Source of the DNA: an uncultured Ruminococcus sp.
Lineage (GTDB): Bacteria > Bacillota > Clostridia > Lachnospirales > Lachnospiraceae
NCBI GenBank assembly: GCA_946494335.1
Contig: CAMMBV010000019.1
Location: forward strand, 1 to 61,338
DNA: 61,338 bases
Direction: 5' to 3'
Shown here: one piece after another, positions 17,585-25,959 of the stretch
Layout of the letters: every line of letters begins with the position of its first letter
Position numbering within the stretch: position 1 is the stretch's first letter
Notes under the pieces: model-generated
Told to the model about the DNA's origin: nothing
Seen by the model: the letters and a program-made list of their open reading frames with translations, nothing else
The model's database searches: none
Position numbers and translations under genes: made by a program

Positions 17585-17609
17585 CTATAAATGCAATCTG
17601 CATTTATAG
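17585..17609. promoter_or_regulatory. Perfect palindromic operator in the divergent promoter region
   Basis: CTATAAATGCA-ATC-TGCATTTATAG is a perfect 11-base inverted repeat with a 3-base centre, located between the array start (17395) and the XRE gene. A related TGCAATCCGCCTATAAA half lies near 17551-17569. XRE dimers bind sites of this size, so autoregulation plus control of the secretion array is likely. Confidence 0.65.
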
Positions 17610-17672
17610 TTGGTTGTTGCTAAAATAGGCATATTTTATAATAAATCATCATACAGCATGGGGGTGATTGAA

Positions 17673-18038
17673 TTGCAACCAGAAATTGATTATTGTAAAA
17701 TTGGTCAACGTATAAAGGCTGCTCGATTAGAAAAAGGTTATAGTCAAGCTGAACTGGGTACGTTGGTTGGTTGTTCAAATAATCATATGAGCCATGTTGA
17801 AGTTGGACAAACAAAAGTGTCCTTGTCTATGCTCTTGAAGTTGTCGCTTGTTTTAGAGAAAAATTTTGATTATTTTTTTTTAGATACTCCGTATGCAAAA
17901 CGTGAAAGCCTCATTAATGTTGAAATCGCAGATAAGTTGAATCAATGCAATGCAGTAACACTGATAACAGTTAATAAAATACTAGATGCACTGATCGAGC
18001 AACAAGATATGATTCAGCAGAAAGAGAAATCTGACTGA
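17673..18038 (+). CDS. XRE-family helix-turn-helix regulator
   Basis: The frame could start earlier (17610 or the ATG at 17658), but GGGGGTG at 17660-17666 is well spaced for the TTG at 17673, giving 121 residues beginning LQPEIDYCKIGQRI. The HTH_XRE domain spans the first 65 residues (RIKAARLEKGYSQAELG, then VGCSNNHMSHVEVGQ). A C-terminal helical tail likely dimerises. Divergent to the secretion array with a shared palindrome between them, so it is the probable local repressor. Base composition matches the island. Confidence 0.88.
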   Translation: MQPEIDYCKIGQRIKAARLEKGYSQAELGTLVGCSNNHMSHVEVGQTKVSLSMLLKLSLVLEKNFDYFFLDTPYAKRESLINVEIADKLNQCNAVTLITVNKILDALIEQQDMIQQKEKSD

Positions 18039-18080
18039 TAATAAACATTAGGAACTTTTATGCAAATAGCTTATATATGA

Positions 18081-18127
18081 AAAATGGCGCAGAACCTCTC
18101 ATTTAACTGAAAGGTCTGTGCCATTTT
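18081..18127 (+). terminator. Terminator after the XRE gene
   Basis: AAAATGGCGCAGAACCT and AGGTCTGTGCCATTTT form a long stem with an AT-rich loop. Because both ends carry A/T runs, it can work for the XRE gene (plus) and for the MATE gene converging from the right. It marks the right edge of the AT-rich island. Confidence 0.75.
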
Positions 18128-18197
18128 ATTGGGGTGAATAAAAATTTATACCAGCCTGCTTAAAGTGATTAAAAACATAGATGCGACAGCTCCACTT

Positions 18198-19553
18198 TTA
18201 TTCCGTTCTCGTCACATGAGTAACCCATTTCCAGCTGTGCAGCCGGATCGTAACGGGAATAATTTTATAAATCTGATCCCACTTCAGCAGGAAAAACACC
18301 ACAACCGCCGGCATATGAAACTTAAACGCCGCCAGTGCGGAAAAGGGCACGATGATCAGCCACATGCTGAACAGATTCATTTTCATACTGAAGGCAGTGT
18401 CTCCCCCTCCCCGGATAATTCCGTTGTCGCAGGGAAGCTGAAAGGAAGTCCCCACCGTAGTTACTGCCATGACCGCAATAAACTGAAGCGCCAGGTTATG
18501 AGCCTCCTCTGATATATTATAGAGAGACAGAACCGGATTTCTGGACAGGAAGATCAAAAATCCCGTGACAATTCCAATGCCCACAAAAATCAGCTCCATG
18601 GTATGTACCATCACTTTCAGTCTGTCTTCTTTTCCCTCTCCTATGGTTTTCCCGACGACAATGCTGGAGGCGCTGGTAGAACCGTAAGCCACTACGGAAA
18701 TAATCTGATACACAATTGTTGCAATGGAATTGGCAGCGATGGCCGCCGCTCCCATATGACCCAGAATTCCCGTCTGAACCATCTGTGCAATTCCCCACTG
18801 AGCCTGATTCAGCAGCACGGGAAGAGCAACTTTTTTGTAGTCCTGATTATAGGACTTGTCGATGAAGATCAGTTTCCTCAGGTTCAGATTCAAATCATGT
18901 TCCCGGTACTTCAGATACCAGATTACAATCAAAAGTTCCACACACCTGGATATGAGGGTGGCAATGGCCGCTCCCCGGATTCCCAGCCTTGGCATCCCAA
19001 AGCGGCCGTAAATCAGAAGATAATTGAATACCACATTGATGCATAAAGTGGCGGCGGATATAATATAACCGATTTTTACAACTCCCACTGCCCGCAAAGA
19101 TGCAGTCAGAATGTTGGTGGCCGTAAAGATCAGATAAGTAAAGCAGATGATCTGAAGATACTTTACCCCTTCCGCAATCACAGCCCTGTCGTTGGTAAGA
19201 AGCCCCAGCGCCTGGGATGGAAAGATCAGTACCGCCGCAAACATAATCGCCGCCAGCCCCACGCCGTATCGCAGAGCCACTCCGATGATGTGAGGTATGG
19301 GCTTTAGATTTTTCTTTCCCCAGTACTGAGTCCCCAGCACTACCACGCCTTCCCCGGCTCCCATCACCAGCATCTGCAGCAGGAACTGAAACTGATTGCA
19401 CAAAGCCGAGCCTGACAGCGCGGTCTCACTGTAAGCGCCCAGCATCACATTGTCCATCAGATTGACACTGTAGGTCAGAAGGTTCTGCAAAGCCAACGAC
19501 GCCGTCAGAACGGCAAAAGTCTTATAAAAGGATTTCTCACGTATGATACGCAT
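18198..19553 (-). CDS. MATE-family multidrug efflux pump
   Basis: A 451-residue polytopic membrane protein with twelve hydrophobic segments and MATE features in the first helices (LALQNLLTYSVNLMDNVMLG, then ALSGSALCNQ). MATE proteins export drugs or metabolites using sodium or protons. The start at 19553 is supported by GGGGGAGAAAAGT; the frame continues 21 codons upstream without a better site. GC content is clearly higher than in the island at its right edge, so this is likely native chromosome. Substrate unknown. Confidence 0.88.
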   Translation of the reverse strand: MRIIREKSFYKTFAVLTASLALQNLLTYSVNLMDNVMLGAYSETALSGSALCNQFQFLLQMLVMGAGEGVVVLGTQYWGKKNLKPIPHIIGVALRYGVGLAAIMFAAVLIFPSQALGLLTNDRAVIAEGVKYLQIICFTYLIFTATNILTASLRAVGVVKIGYIISAATLCINVVFNYLLIYGRFGMPRLGIRGAAIATLISRCVELLIVIWYLKYREHDLNLNLRKLIFIDKSYNQDYKKVALPVLLNQAQWGIAQMVQTGILGHMGAAAIAANSIATIVYQIISVVAYGSTSASSIVVGKTIGEGKEDRLKVMVHTMELIFVGIGIVTGFLIFLSRNPVLSLYNISEEAHNLALQFIAVMAVTTVGTSFQLPCDNGIIRGGGDTAFSMKMNLFSMWLIIVPFSALAAFKFHMPAVVVFFLLKWDQIYKIIPVTIRLHSWKWVTHVTRTE

Positions 19554-19587
19554 ACTTTTCTCCCCCTGGTAAAATAAATCTTTCTCT

Positions 19588-19616
19588 ATTCTAAATATAA
19601 CCTTCCGGAAATACAA
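19588..19616 (-). promoter_or_regulatory. Promoter of the MATE gene
   Basis: Minus-strand TTGTAT (19611-19616), 17-base spacer, TAGAAT (19588-19593). Fits sigma-A and lies about 35 bases before the start codon. Confidence 0.5.
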
Positions 19617-19721
19617 TTATATTTTATTGCGTTTCATTAATATTTTGTGCTATGATGGCATCCGCAGCACACATTCTTTTTGTTTGCCATGCATATACTG
19701 ACATGGAGCTAAATTGCAGGA

Positions 19722-19750
19722 TTGACTTTTTGCGTCAGTTTTGCTATATT
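19722..19750 (+). promoter_or_regulatory. Promoter of the abiF RNA and gene
   Basis: TTGACT (19722-19727), 17-base spacer, TATATT (19745-19750). Close to consensus; transcription would begin near 19757, just before the structured RNA. Confidence 0.65.
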
Positions 19751-19756
19751 TAGTTC

Positions 19757-19825
19757 AGTGATCGTACTGGAGAAACTTGTGAAGCCTCCAGTCCGGAAGG
19801 CTCCTGCGGGGGCCTTTCGTTATTT
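19757..19825 (+). ncRNA. Structured RNA upstream of the AbiF-type gene
   Basis: Two stems follow the promoter directly. Stem 1 is ACTGGAG (19766-19772) with CTCCAGT (19786-19792), loop of 13 bases. Stem 2 is GGAAGGCTCC with GGGGGCCTTTC, ten pairs including G:U, and then an AT-rich tail. A structured RNA called the abiF motif has been described computationally upstream of such genes, and recent work ties AbiF-type HEPN proteins to RNA antitoxins; I recall these from the literature and have not compared sequences. It may be a separate RNA antitoxin or a leader that limits read-through. Confidence 0.65.
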
Positions 19826-19844
19826 ATGGTAAAAGAGGTGGAAA

Positions 19845-20762
19845 ATGGCAAAACCGTTTCAAACGTATGATGATTTACTGATGTTCTTACAAAATGAAAA
19901 AAATCTGGTTATTGAAAATGCAGATTATGCCAGGCATATCTTGGCTAAAACAAGCTATTTTTCCCTTATTACCGGATACAAAGATACTTTTAAAAATCCA
20001 ACCACCGGAAAATACATAGATGGAACTACTTTCGAGGATATTTACCGTTTGTATCAATTCGACAATGAATTGCGCAGCATTTTTCTAAAGTATATACTAA
20101 TTGCGGAAAGAAGTGTAAAATCTTCTCTTGCCTATCATTTTTCAGCTACCTATGGCGAAAATCAGACAGAATATCTATCTTTATCACATTATATGCCGAC
20201 AGATTCTATGCACTATGGAATCCAGAAACTCCTTCGTGTTTTTCATTACCAGCTTACACATAAAAACGAGCATGACTATATCAACCACTATAAAGCAAAA
20301 CACCATAATGTTCCTCTATGGATTATGGTTCAGGTTCTGACCATTGGACAGCTTTCGCATATGCTCGATTACTTAAAAGCATCGGTTCCCATTAAAATCT
20401 GCAACGATTTCCATCAGGTCGGCAGAAAAGATATGCACTCATTTCTTTCCATTATGACAAAGCATCGTAATGTATGCGCCCATGGAGAACGTTTCTTCAA
20501 TTATGCAACAAAAGACAGTATTACGGATACACTGATGCACAGAAAACTTCGTATCCCTCAAAAAGATGGGCGATACCAGATGGGAAAAAATGATATTTTC
20601 TCGGAAGTTATCATTCTGAAATATCTCCTGGATGCAGAGGATTTCCGAATCTTTTACTATGAACTAAAACATTGTTTAAAATATCATGCTCCCGGAAAAA
20701 GGATTTTAACCTTGATGGGATTTCCAGAAAACTGGACAACCATCATAAGATTAAAATGCTGA
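19845..20762 (+). CDS. abiF: AbiD/AbiF (Abi_2) HEPN-family defence protein
   Basis: The 305-residue protein matches the Abi_2 family: FQTYDDLLMFLQNEKNLVI at the N-terminus, SYFSLITGYK, and the FDNELRSIFLKYI helix. It has one clear HEPN RNase motif RNVCAH (Arg208-x4-His213) in a KHRNVCAHGERFFN context. HEPN abortive-infection proteins cleave RNA when phage infection is sensed. It is AT-rich compared with both neighbours, suggesting transfer. The structured RNA just upstream is the likely antitoxin or regulator. Ribosome site AGAGGTGG fits the ATG. Confidence 0.85.
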   Translation: MAKPFQTYDDLLMFLQNEKNLVIENADYARHILAKTSYFSLITGYKDTFKNPTTGKYIDGTTFEDIYRLYQFDNELRSIFLKYILIAERSVKSSLAYHFSATYGENQTEYLSLSHYMPTDSMHYGIQKLLRVFHYQLTHKNEHDYINHYKAKHHNVPLWIMVQVLTIGQLSHMLDYLKASVPIKICNDFHQVGRKDMHSFLSIMTKHRNVCAHGERFFNYATKDSITDTLMHRKLRIPQKDGRYQMGKNDIFSEVIILKYLLDAEDFRIFYYELKHCLKYHAPGKRILTLMGFPENWTTIIRLKC

Positions 20763-20788
20763 TTAATGCAGCAGGCAAGGAGACCATT

Positions 20789-21658
20789 ATGAAGGTTATC
20801 ACAGAACCCGGCGTTCTGCTCCAGTCAGAACGTTACTTTTCCACGCCCTCTTCGCTGGCGCGGCAGCTTTTTCTTTACATTACCCGCTGCGGTCACTATT
20901 ACTGTGACCACCATTACAATTTTCTGGACTCCTGCGACGTGGGAAAACTGGAGAGTCATAAAACCTATCTGCTGGACTATATCCGCAGAGGCGCCATGGA
21001 AATAGAAACCGACGGAAAAAGCTTCACTGCCGAAGCCGGACAGATCGCTCTTATCGACTGCAAAAAGCCCCATCGTTTTCACGTGCCCCGCTATGCCGAG
21101 CGGATATGGATCCATTTTGACGGACGGGAGGCCGGCGCTTTTTTTGAACAGATCATCGCTTTTCACGGCGGCCGTTCTGTCTTTACCCCCTATCCCGAAA
21201 GCCGGGCGGAGCGGGATATGTCGGATCTTGTCACCCTGTTAAAGGATGGTATTCACACAGAGGCCGATCTTTCAAAAAGGATCTATTCTCTGCTGTGCAA
21301 TCTTTTAATTCCGCCCCGCAGTATCACTGCAGACAGCCAGGATCCCGTTGCGCTGGCGCTGGATTATATGAAACAGCATCTTTTTGATGAACTTTCCGTA
21401 AAGGAAATCGCTTCCGTGGCCGGCTTAAGTCCTTCCCATTTTTCCAGACAGTTCCGCAGTCAGACCGGATTTTCGCCCCACGAGTATATCGTCCTGCACC
21501 GAATCGACGAGGCCAAGCTTTTGCTTCATACCACCGATCTCTCCGTCAAAGAGATCGCTTTTCGCACCGGGTACCACAGTGAAGTAAACTTCATTGCTTC
21601 TTTTACCAGAAAAGTGGGGATTTCTCCCTCTTCTTTCAGAAACGCCCGGTTCTTCTGA
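20789..21658 (+). CDS. AraC-family transcriptional regulator
   Basis: The start at 20789 is preceded by AAGGAGACC and gives 289 residues; the frame runs further upstream into the abiF gene but without ribosome site. Residues 1-165 form a cupin-type sensor (LDYIRRGAMEIETDG, then IWIHFDGREAGAF). The C-terminal 100 residues carry two HTH units (LSVKEIASVAGLSPSHFSR and LSVKEIAFRTGYHSEVNF) as in AraC. High GC, unlike abiF. No neighbouring catabolic genes, so the signal is unknown; a sugar is most usual. Confidence 0.9.
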   Translation: MKVITEPGVLLQSERYFSTPSSLARQLFLYITRCGHYYCDHHYNFLDSCDVGKLESHKTYLLDYIRRGAMEIETDGKSFTAEAGQIALIDCKKPHRFHVPRYAERIWIHFDGREAGAFFEQIIAFHGGRSVFTPYPESRAERDMSDLVTLLKDGIHTEADLSKRIYSLLCNLLIPPRSITADSQDPVALALDYMKQHLFDELSVKEIASVAGLSPSHFSRQFRSQTGFSPHEYIVLHRIDEAKLLLHTTDLSVKEIAFRTGYHSEVNFIASFTRKVGISPSSFRNARFF

Positions 21659-21661
21659 AAC

Positions 21662-21709
21662 AAAAAGTCTTTGCATCAGCCTTTTAAAGGCTGACCGCAA
21701 AGACTTTTT
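21662..21709. terminator. Bidirectional terminator between araC-like and purL
   Basis: AAAAAGTCTTTGC / GCAAAGACTTTTT with an inner perfect repeat TCAGCCTTT / AAAGGCTGA makes a nearly unbroken 48-base hairpin. A- and T-runs at both ends serve both converging genes. Confidence 0.85.
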
Positions 21710-21735
21710 CTACAAAAACTTTTTCTTACGAAATT

Positions 21736-24700
21736 CTATTTAAAATATTCCACACCGGATTCAAAGATCTGAATATCCTGCTGTCCGTAAATATTGATGG
21801 CCACACCGTCGTCTCTTCGTTCTGAATGAGCCATCTTGCCCAGTATCCTTCCGTCCGGGCTGGTAATACCTTCAATAGCCCGGTAGGAACCGTTGACATT
21901 CCACTCCTCATCCATGGAAATATTACCCATGGGATCACAGTACTGGGTTGCCACCTGACCATTGGCAAAGAGTCTGTCCAGCCATTCATCATTGGCAACA
22001 AAACGTCCCTCACCGTGGGATGCCGGATTGGTATATACGCCGCCCAGCTGAGCTTTCATAAGCCATGGTGACCGGTTGGAAGCCACTTTCGTATAGACCA
22101 TTCTGGAAATATGGCGTCCCACCGTATTGTAGGTCAGCGTCGGAGAGTCATCCTTTTGTCCCACAATCTTTCCGTAGGGAACCAGTCCAAGTTTTATAAG
22201 AGCCTGGAAACCATTGCAGATTCCAAGAGCCAGTCCGTCTCTTTCCTCCAGAAGCTTCATAACCGCTTCCTGAATCTTTTCATTTCTGAAAGCAGTGGCA
22301 AAGAATTTGGCGGAACCGTCCGGCTCATCACCTGCTGAGAAGCCGCCGGGGAACATGATAATCTGTGCCTGGGCGATTGCCTCTTCAAATACCTGAACGG
22401 AATCCCGGATGTCCGCCTCCGTCAGATTCTTAAACACTCTTGTGACAACATCCGCACCGGCTCTTTCAAAGGCTCTCCTGCTGTCGTATTCACAGTTTGT
22501 GCCCGGAAATACAGGAATAAATACCGTAGGCCGGGCCGTCTTATGTCTGCATACATAGACGGAATCGCTCTGATACAGCCCGCTTCCCACAGGAGCTTTT
22601 TCATCGGTACCCTTCGTCTTGAACACGTTCTCCAGCGTACCCGTCCATGCATCCAGTGCTTCGTCAATGGGAATGGACACGCTGCCGTACTCAAAGACGT
22701 CTTTGTCCGTCACTTCACCGATTACACGGTAAGTGCAGGCCAGTTCTCCCACTTTGCCGTCCGCAACCTCACAAATGAGATCGCCGAAGCCCGGAGCGAA
22801 GAAATCTCTTGGATCCAGATCATGTTCGATCTTTACGCCTTTTTTATTTCCAAAGGCCATTTTGCTGACAGCCGCTGCAATTCCGTGACGATCCAGAGCG
22901 TAAGCGGATACTACCCGGCCCGCCTGCATATCCTGATGCAGCCGCTCATAAAGATCCATGGTCTGTCCGTAATCCGGAAGATCGTATTCGTCTTTTGGCA
23001 GGCGAATCCATACCAGACGATTTCCCGCCTTTTTCAGTTCCGGCGTGACGATATCCTGCTGTTTTGCCACATCCACTGCAAAGGAAACCAGGGTGGGCGG
23101 AACATCGATATCATTGAAGGTTCCGGACATACTGTCTTTTCCGCCGATGGAAGGCAGTCCAAAGCCAAGCTGAGCGTTGTATGCTCCCAGGAGCGCCGCA
23201 AAAGGCTGGCTCCATCTGGAAGGATCTTCCGTCATTCTGCGGAAATATTCCTGGAAGGTAAAGCGGATCTTTTTATAATCGCCGCCCGACGCAACGATGC
23301 GTGCGACGGATTCTGTCACTGCATAGACGGCTCCGTGATAGGGACTCCAGCTGGACACATAGGGATCAAATCCGTAGCTCATCATGGTCACGGTATTGGT
23401 CTTTCCGGTCTGCACCGGCACCTTGGCCACCATCGCCTGGGTCTCCGTCAGCTGGAACTGACCGCCGTAGGGCATCAGCATGCTTCCCGCCCCGATGGAA
23501 GCGTCAAACATTTCCACCAGACCTTTCTGGGAGCATACGTTAAGGTCTCTCAGCATGGCAAGCCAGCTTTCTCTTACGTCCGTCACATCCTCTTCTTTCC
23601 GGTTCAGCATATTGCCTTCCCGTCCGGGGATATCCACCAGCACCTGCGTCTCCTGGTGAGCGCCGTTTGTATCGAGAAAAGCTCTGGAAATATTGACGAT
23701 CTCTTTGCCTCTCCACTTAAGCACAAGACGGGGGCTCTCGGTCACCACTGCCACTTCCACTGCTTCCAGGTTTTCCTCATTTGCATATTTTAAGAACTCT
23801 GCCACGTCAGCGGGATCTACCACTACCGCCATTCTCTCCTGAGATTCGGAAATGGCGATCTCCGTTCCATCCAGACCGGCATATTTTTTCGGAACCTTGT
23901 CCAGATTTACTTCCAGACCATCCGCCAGTTCACCGATGGCCACGGATACGCCGCCGGCGCCGAAATCGTTGCATTTTTTAATCAGCCGGCTGACTTCCTC
24001 CCGGCGGAACATTCTTTGTATCTTACGCTCGGTGGGCGCGTTTCCTTTCTGTACCTCGGCGCCGCAGGTCTCAATGGACTCCTCCGTATGCACCTTGGAG
24101 GAACCGGTAGCTCCGCCGCAGCCGTCGCGGCCGGTACGGCCTCCCAGAAGGATAATGATATCTCCCGGATCGGAAGTCTCACGGATTACGGCCCTGCGGG
24201 GAGCAGCTCCCATTACCGCGCCGATTTCCATACGCTTTGCCACATAGTCGGGATGATAGATCTCTTTCACATAACCGGTAGCCAGACCGATCTGGTTTCC
24301 ATAAGAACTGTATCCATGAGCCGCAGAGCGCACCAGTTTTTTCTGCGGCAGTTTGCCCTTCATGGTATCCTGTACTGAAACGGTGGGATCCGCCGCTCCC
24401 GTTACACGCATGGCCTGATACACATACGTTCTTCCGGAAAGGGGATCGCGGATGGCACCGCCAAGGCATGTGGCGGCGCCGCCGAAGGGTTCGATTTCTG
24501 TGGGGTGGTTGTGAGTCTCATTTTTAAAGTTAATCAGCCATTCCTCTTCCACGCCGTCCACATCCACCGGCACCACGATGCTGCAGGCATTGATCTCCTC
24601 CGATTCTTCCTGATCCTGCAGCTTTCCTTCCGCCTTCAGCTTTCTCATGGCCATCAGCGCCAGATCCATCAGACATACGAATTTATCACTTCTGCCCTTG

Positions 24701-25488
24701 AAGATTTCCTCCCTGTCCGCCAGATACTGCTGATAGGTGCGGACAATGGGCTCTTTATAGTCGCCGTCCTTAAACTCCACATTTGTAAGCTCTGTGGAAA
24801 AGGTGGTGTGGCGGCAGTGATCGGACCAGTAGGTATCCAGCACACGGATTTCCGTCATGGTAGGATCTCTCTTTTCTTCTCCGCAGAAATAACGGTGGAT
24901 ATGAAGAAAATCCTTGAACGTCATGGCCAGATTCAAAGATCCGTACAGTTCCTGAAGCTTTTCTTCGTCCATCTGTCGAAAACCATCGAAAATCTTTACG
25001 TCCTCCGGCTCCTCAAAAACCGTCACCAGCGTATCCGGTTTCACCATGCCCGTCTCTCTGGAATCCACCGGGTTGATGCAGTGGTTTTTCACCGCCGCAA
25101 ATTCTTCGTCCGTAAGTGAACCTTCCAGCACATAAGTAGTCGCTGAACGGATGATCGGTTTTTCATCCTCTTTTAAAAACTGAATACACTGTACGGCTGA
25201 ATCCGCTCTCTGATCAAACTGCCCCGGCAGATATTCCACGGAAAACACCCTTGCATTTTCCGGCACATCAAAGCTTTCCCGGTAAAGCACATCCACCGGC
25301 GGCTCGGAAAATACGCTGCAGCATGCCTTTTCAAATACTTCATCGGAAACGTTTTCCACATCATAACGGATCAAAACCCGCACGTTTTCCACATCGGTGA
25401 TCCCCAGATAACTGCTGATCTCATGACTTAATTCTTTCGCCTGCACCGCATAATCCGGTTTTTTCTCCACGTAAACTCGTCTTACCAT
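21736..25488 (-). CDS. purL: Phosphoribosylformylglycinamidine synthase, single chain
   Basis: The 1250-residue enzyme makes formylglycinamidine ribonucleotide from FGAR, glutamine and ATP in purine synthesis. It is the long form joining synthetase and glutaminase. Visible parts: an N-terminal PurS-like domain, the ATP/FGAR part with KNETHNHPTEIEPFGGAAT, duplicated AIRS-type halves, and a C-terminal class I glutaminase (VFIPVFPGTNCEYDSRRAF, MFPGGFSAGDEPDG, GICNGFQAL with the nucleophile Cys, and the SHGEGRF His/Glu). No other pur gene is adjacent. It follows ridA by 23 bases, so they are probably co-transcribed from the promoter before ridA. Confidence 0.97.
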   Translation of the reverse strand: MVRRVYVEKKPDYAVQAKELSHEISSYLGITDVENVRVLIRYDVENVSDEVFEKACCSVFSEPPVDVLYRESFDVPENARVFSVEYLPGQFDQRADSAVQCIQFLKEDEKPIIRSATTYVLEGSLTDEEFAAVKNHCINPVDSRETGMVKPDTLVTVFEEPEDVKIFDGFRQMDEEKLQELYGSLNLAMTFKDFLHIHRYFCGEEKRDPTMTEIRVLDTYWSDHCRHTTFSTELTNVEFKDGDYKEPIVRTYQQYLADREEIFKGRSDKFVCLMDLALMAMRKLKAEGKLQDQEESEEINACSIVVPVDVDGVEEEWLINFKNETHNHPTEIEPFGGAATCLGGAIRDPLSGRTYVYQAMRVTGAADPTVSVQDTMKGKLPQKKLVRSAAHGYSSYGNQIGLATGYVKEIYHPDYVAKRMEIGAVMGAAPRRAVIRETSDPGDIIILLGGRTGRDGCGGATGSSKVHTEESIETCGAEVQKGNAPTERKIQRMFRREEVSRLIKKCNDFGAGGVSVAIGELADGLEVNLDKVPKKYAGLDGTEIAISESQERMAVVVDPADVAEFLKYANEENLEAVEVAVVTESPRLVLKWRGKEIVNISRAFLDTNGAHQETQVLVDIPGREGNMLNRKEEDVTDVRESWLAMLRDLNVCSQKGLVEMFDASIGAGSMLMPYGGQFQLTETQAMVAKVPVQTGKTNTVTMMSYGFDPYVSSWSPYHGAVYAVTESVARIVASGGDYKKIRFTFQEYFRRMTEDPSRWSQPFAALLGAYNAQLGFGLPSIGGKDSMSGTFNDIDVPPTLVSFAVDVAKQQDIVTPELKKAGNRLVWIRLPKDEYDLPDYGQTMDLYERLHQDMQAGRVVSAYALDRHGIAAAVSKMAFGNKKGVKIEHDLDPRDFFAPGFGDLICEVADGKVGELACTYRVIGEVTDKDVFEYGSVSIPIDEALDAWTGTLENVFKTKGTDEKAPVGSGLYQSDSVYVCRHKTARPTVFIPVFPGTNCEYDSRRAFERAGADVVTRVFKNLTEADIRDSVQVFEEAIAQAQIIMFPGGFSAGDEPDGSAKFFATAFRNEKIQEAVMKLLEERDGLALGICNGFQALIKLGLVPYGKIVGQKDDSPTLTYNTVGRHISRMVYTKVASNRSPWLMKAQLGGVYTNPASHGEGRFVANDEWLDRLFANGQVATQYCDPMGNISMDEEWNVNGSYRAIEGITSPDGRILGKMAHSERRDDGVAINIYGQQDIQIFESGVEYFK

Positions 25489-25511
25489 TCTTTTACGCTC
25501 TCCTCTCCCTC

Positions 25512-25886
25512 TTATTTCAAAGATGCAATAACTTCCACTTCACAGAGCACATTCTTCGGCAGCGTTTTCACTGCCACACAGGAACGGGCCGGTCTGCCCG
25601 TGAAATATGTGCCGTATACTTCATTAAAAGCTGCAAAATCATCCATATCTGCAAGAAAACAAGTCGTCTTTACTGCCTGCTCATAGCTGCACCCTGCTTC
25701 CTTCAGCACCTCACCCAGATTTTCCATCACCTGCTGTGTCTGCTCTTTAATACCGCCTTTCACAATTTCTCCGGTGGCCGGAACAATGGGTATCTGGCCG
25801 GAAGTAAATACCATATCGTTTACGATCACCGCCTGGGAATAGGGGCCGATCGCCGCCGGTGCTTTTGTAGTGCTGACTGTCTTCAT
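25512..25886 (-). CDS. ridA: RidA-family enamine/imine deaminase
   Basis: A 124-residue YjgF/UK114 protein. It hydrolyses reactive 2-aminoacrylate and related imines. Family features: [13 protein letters not shown] at the N-terminus, TSGQIPI, and [10 protein letters not shown] with the substrate-carboxylate arginine. Full length. First gene before purL on the same strand. Confidence 0.95.
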   Translation of the reverse strand: MKTVSTTKAPAAIGPYSQAVIVNDMVFTSGQIPIVPATGEIVKGGIKEQTQQVMENLGEVLKEAGCSYEQAVKTTCFLADMDDFAAFNEVYGTYFTGRPARSCVAVKTLPKNVLCEVEVIASLK

Positions 25887-25929
25887 GATTGTTCTCCTCT
25901 CTTAAGAAAATATTCTTATCTTAAAGTCC

Positions 25930-25959
25930 ATTATAGCGAATAATGTCTGTGCACGTCAA
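25930..25959 (-). promoter_or_regulatory. Promoter of ridA-purL
   Basis: Minus-strand TTGACG (25954-25959), 18-base spacer, TATAAT (25930-25935). It overlaps the last codons of the upstream helicase gene. Confidence 0.65.

Noticed and set aside
22543-25119. Long plus-strand frames opposite purL (up to 416 residues)
   Set aside because: Shadow frames caused by high GC and codon bias of purL; no domain and no start signal.
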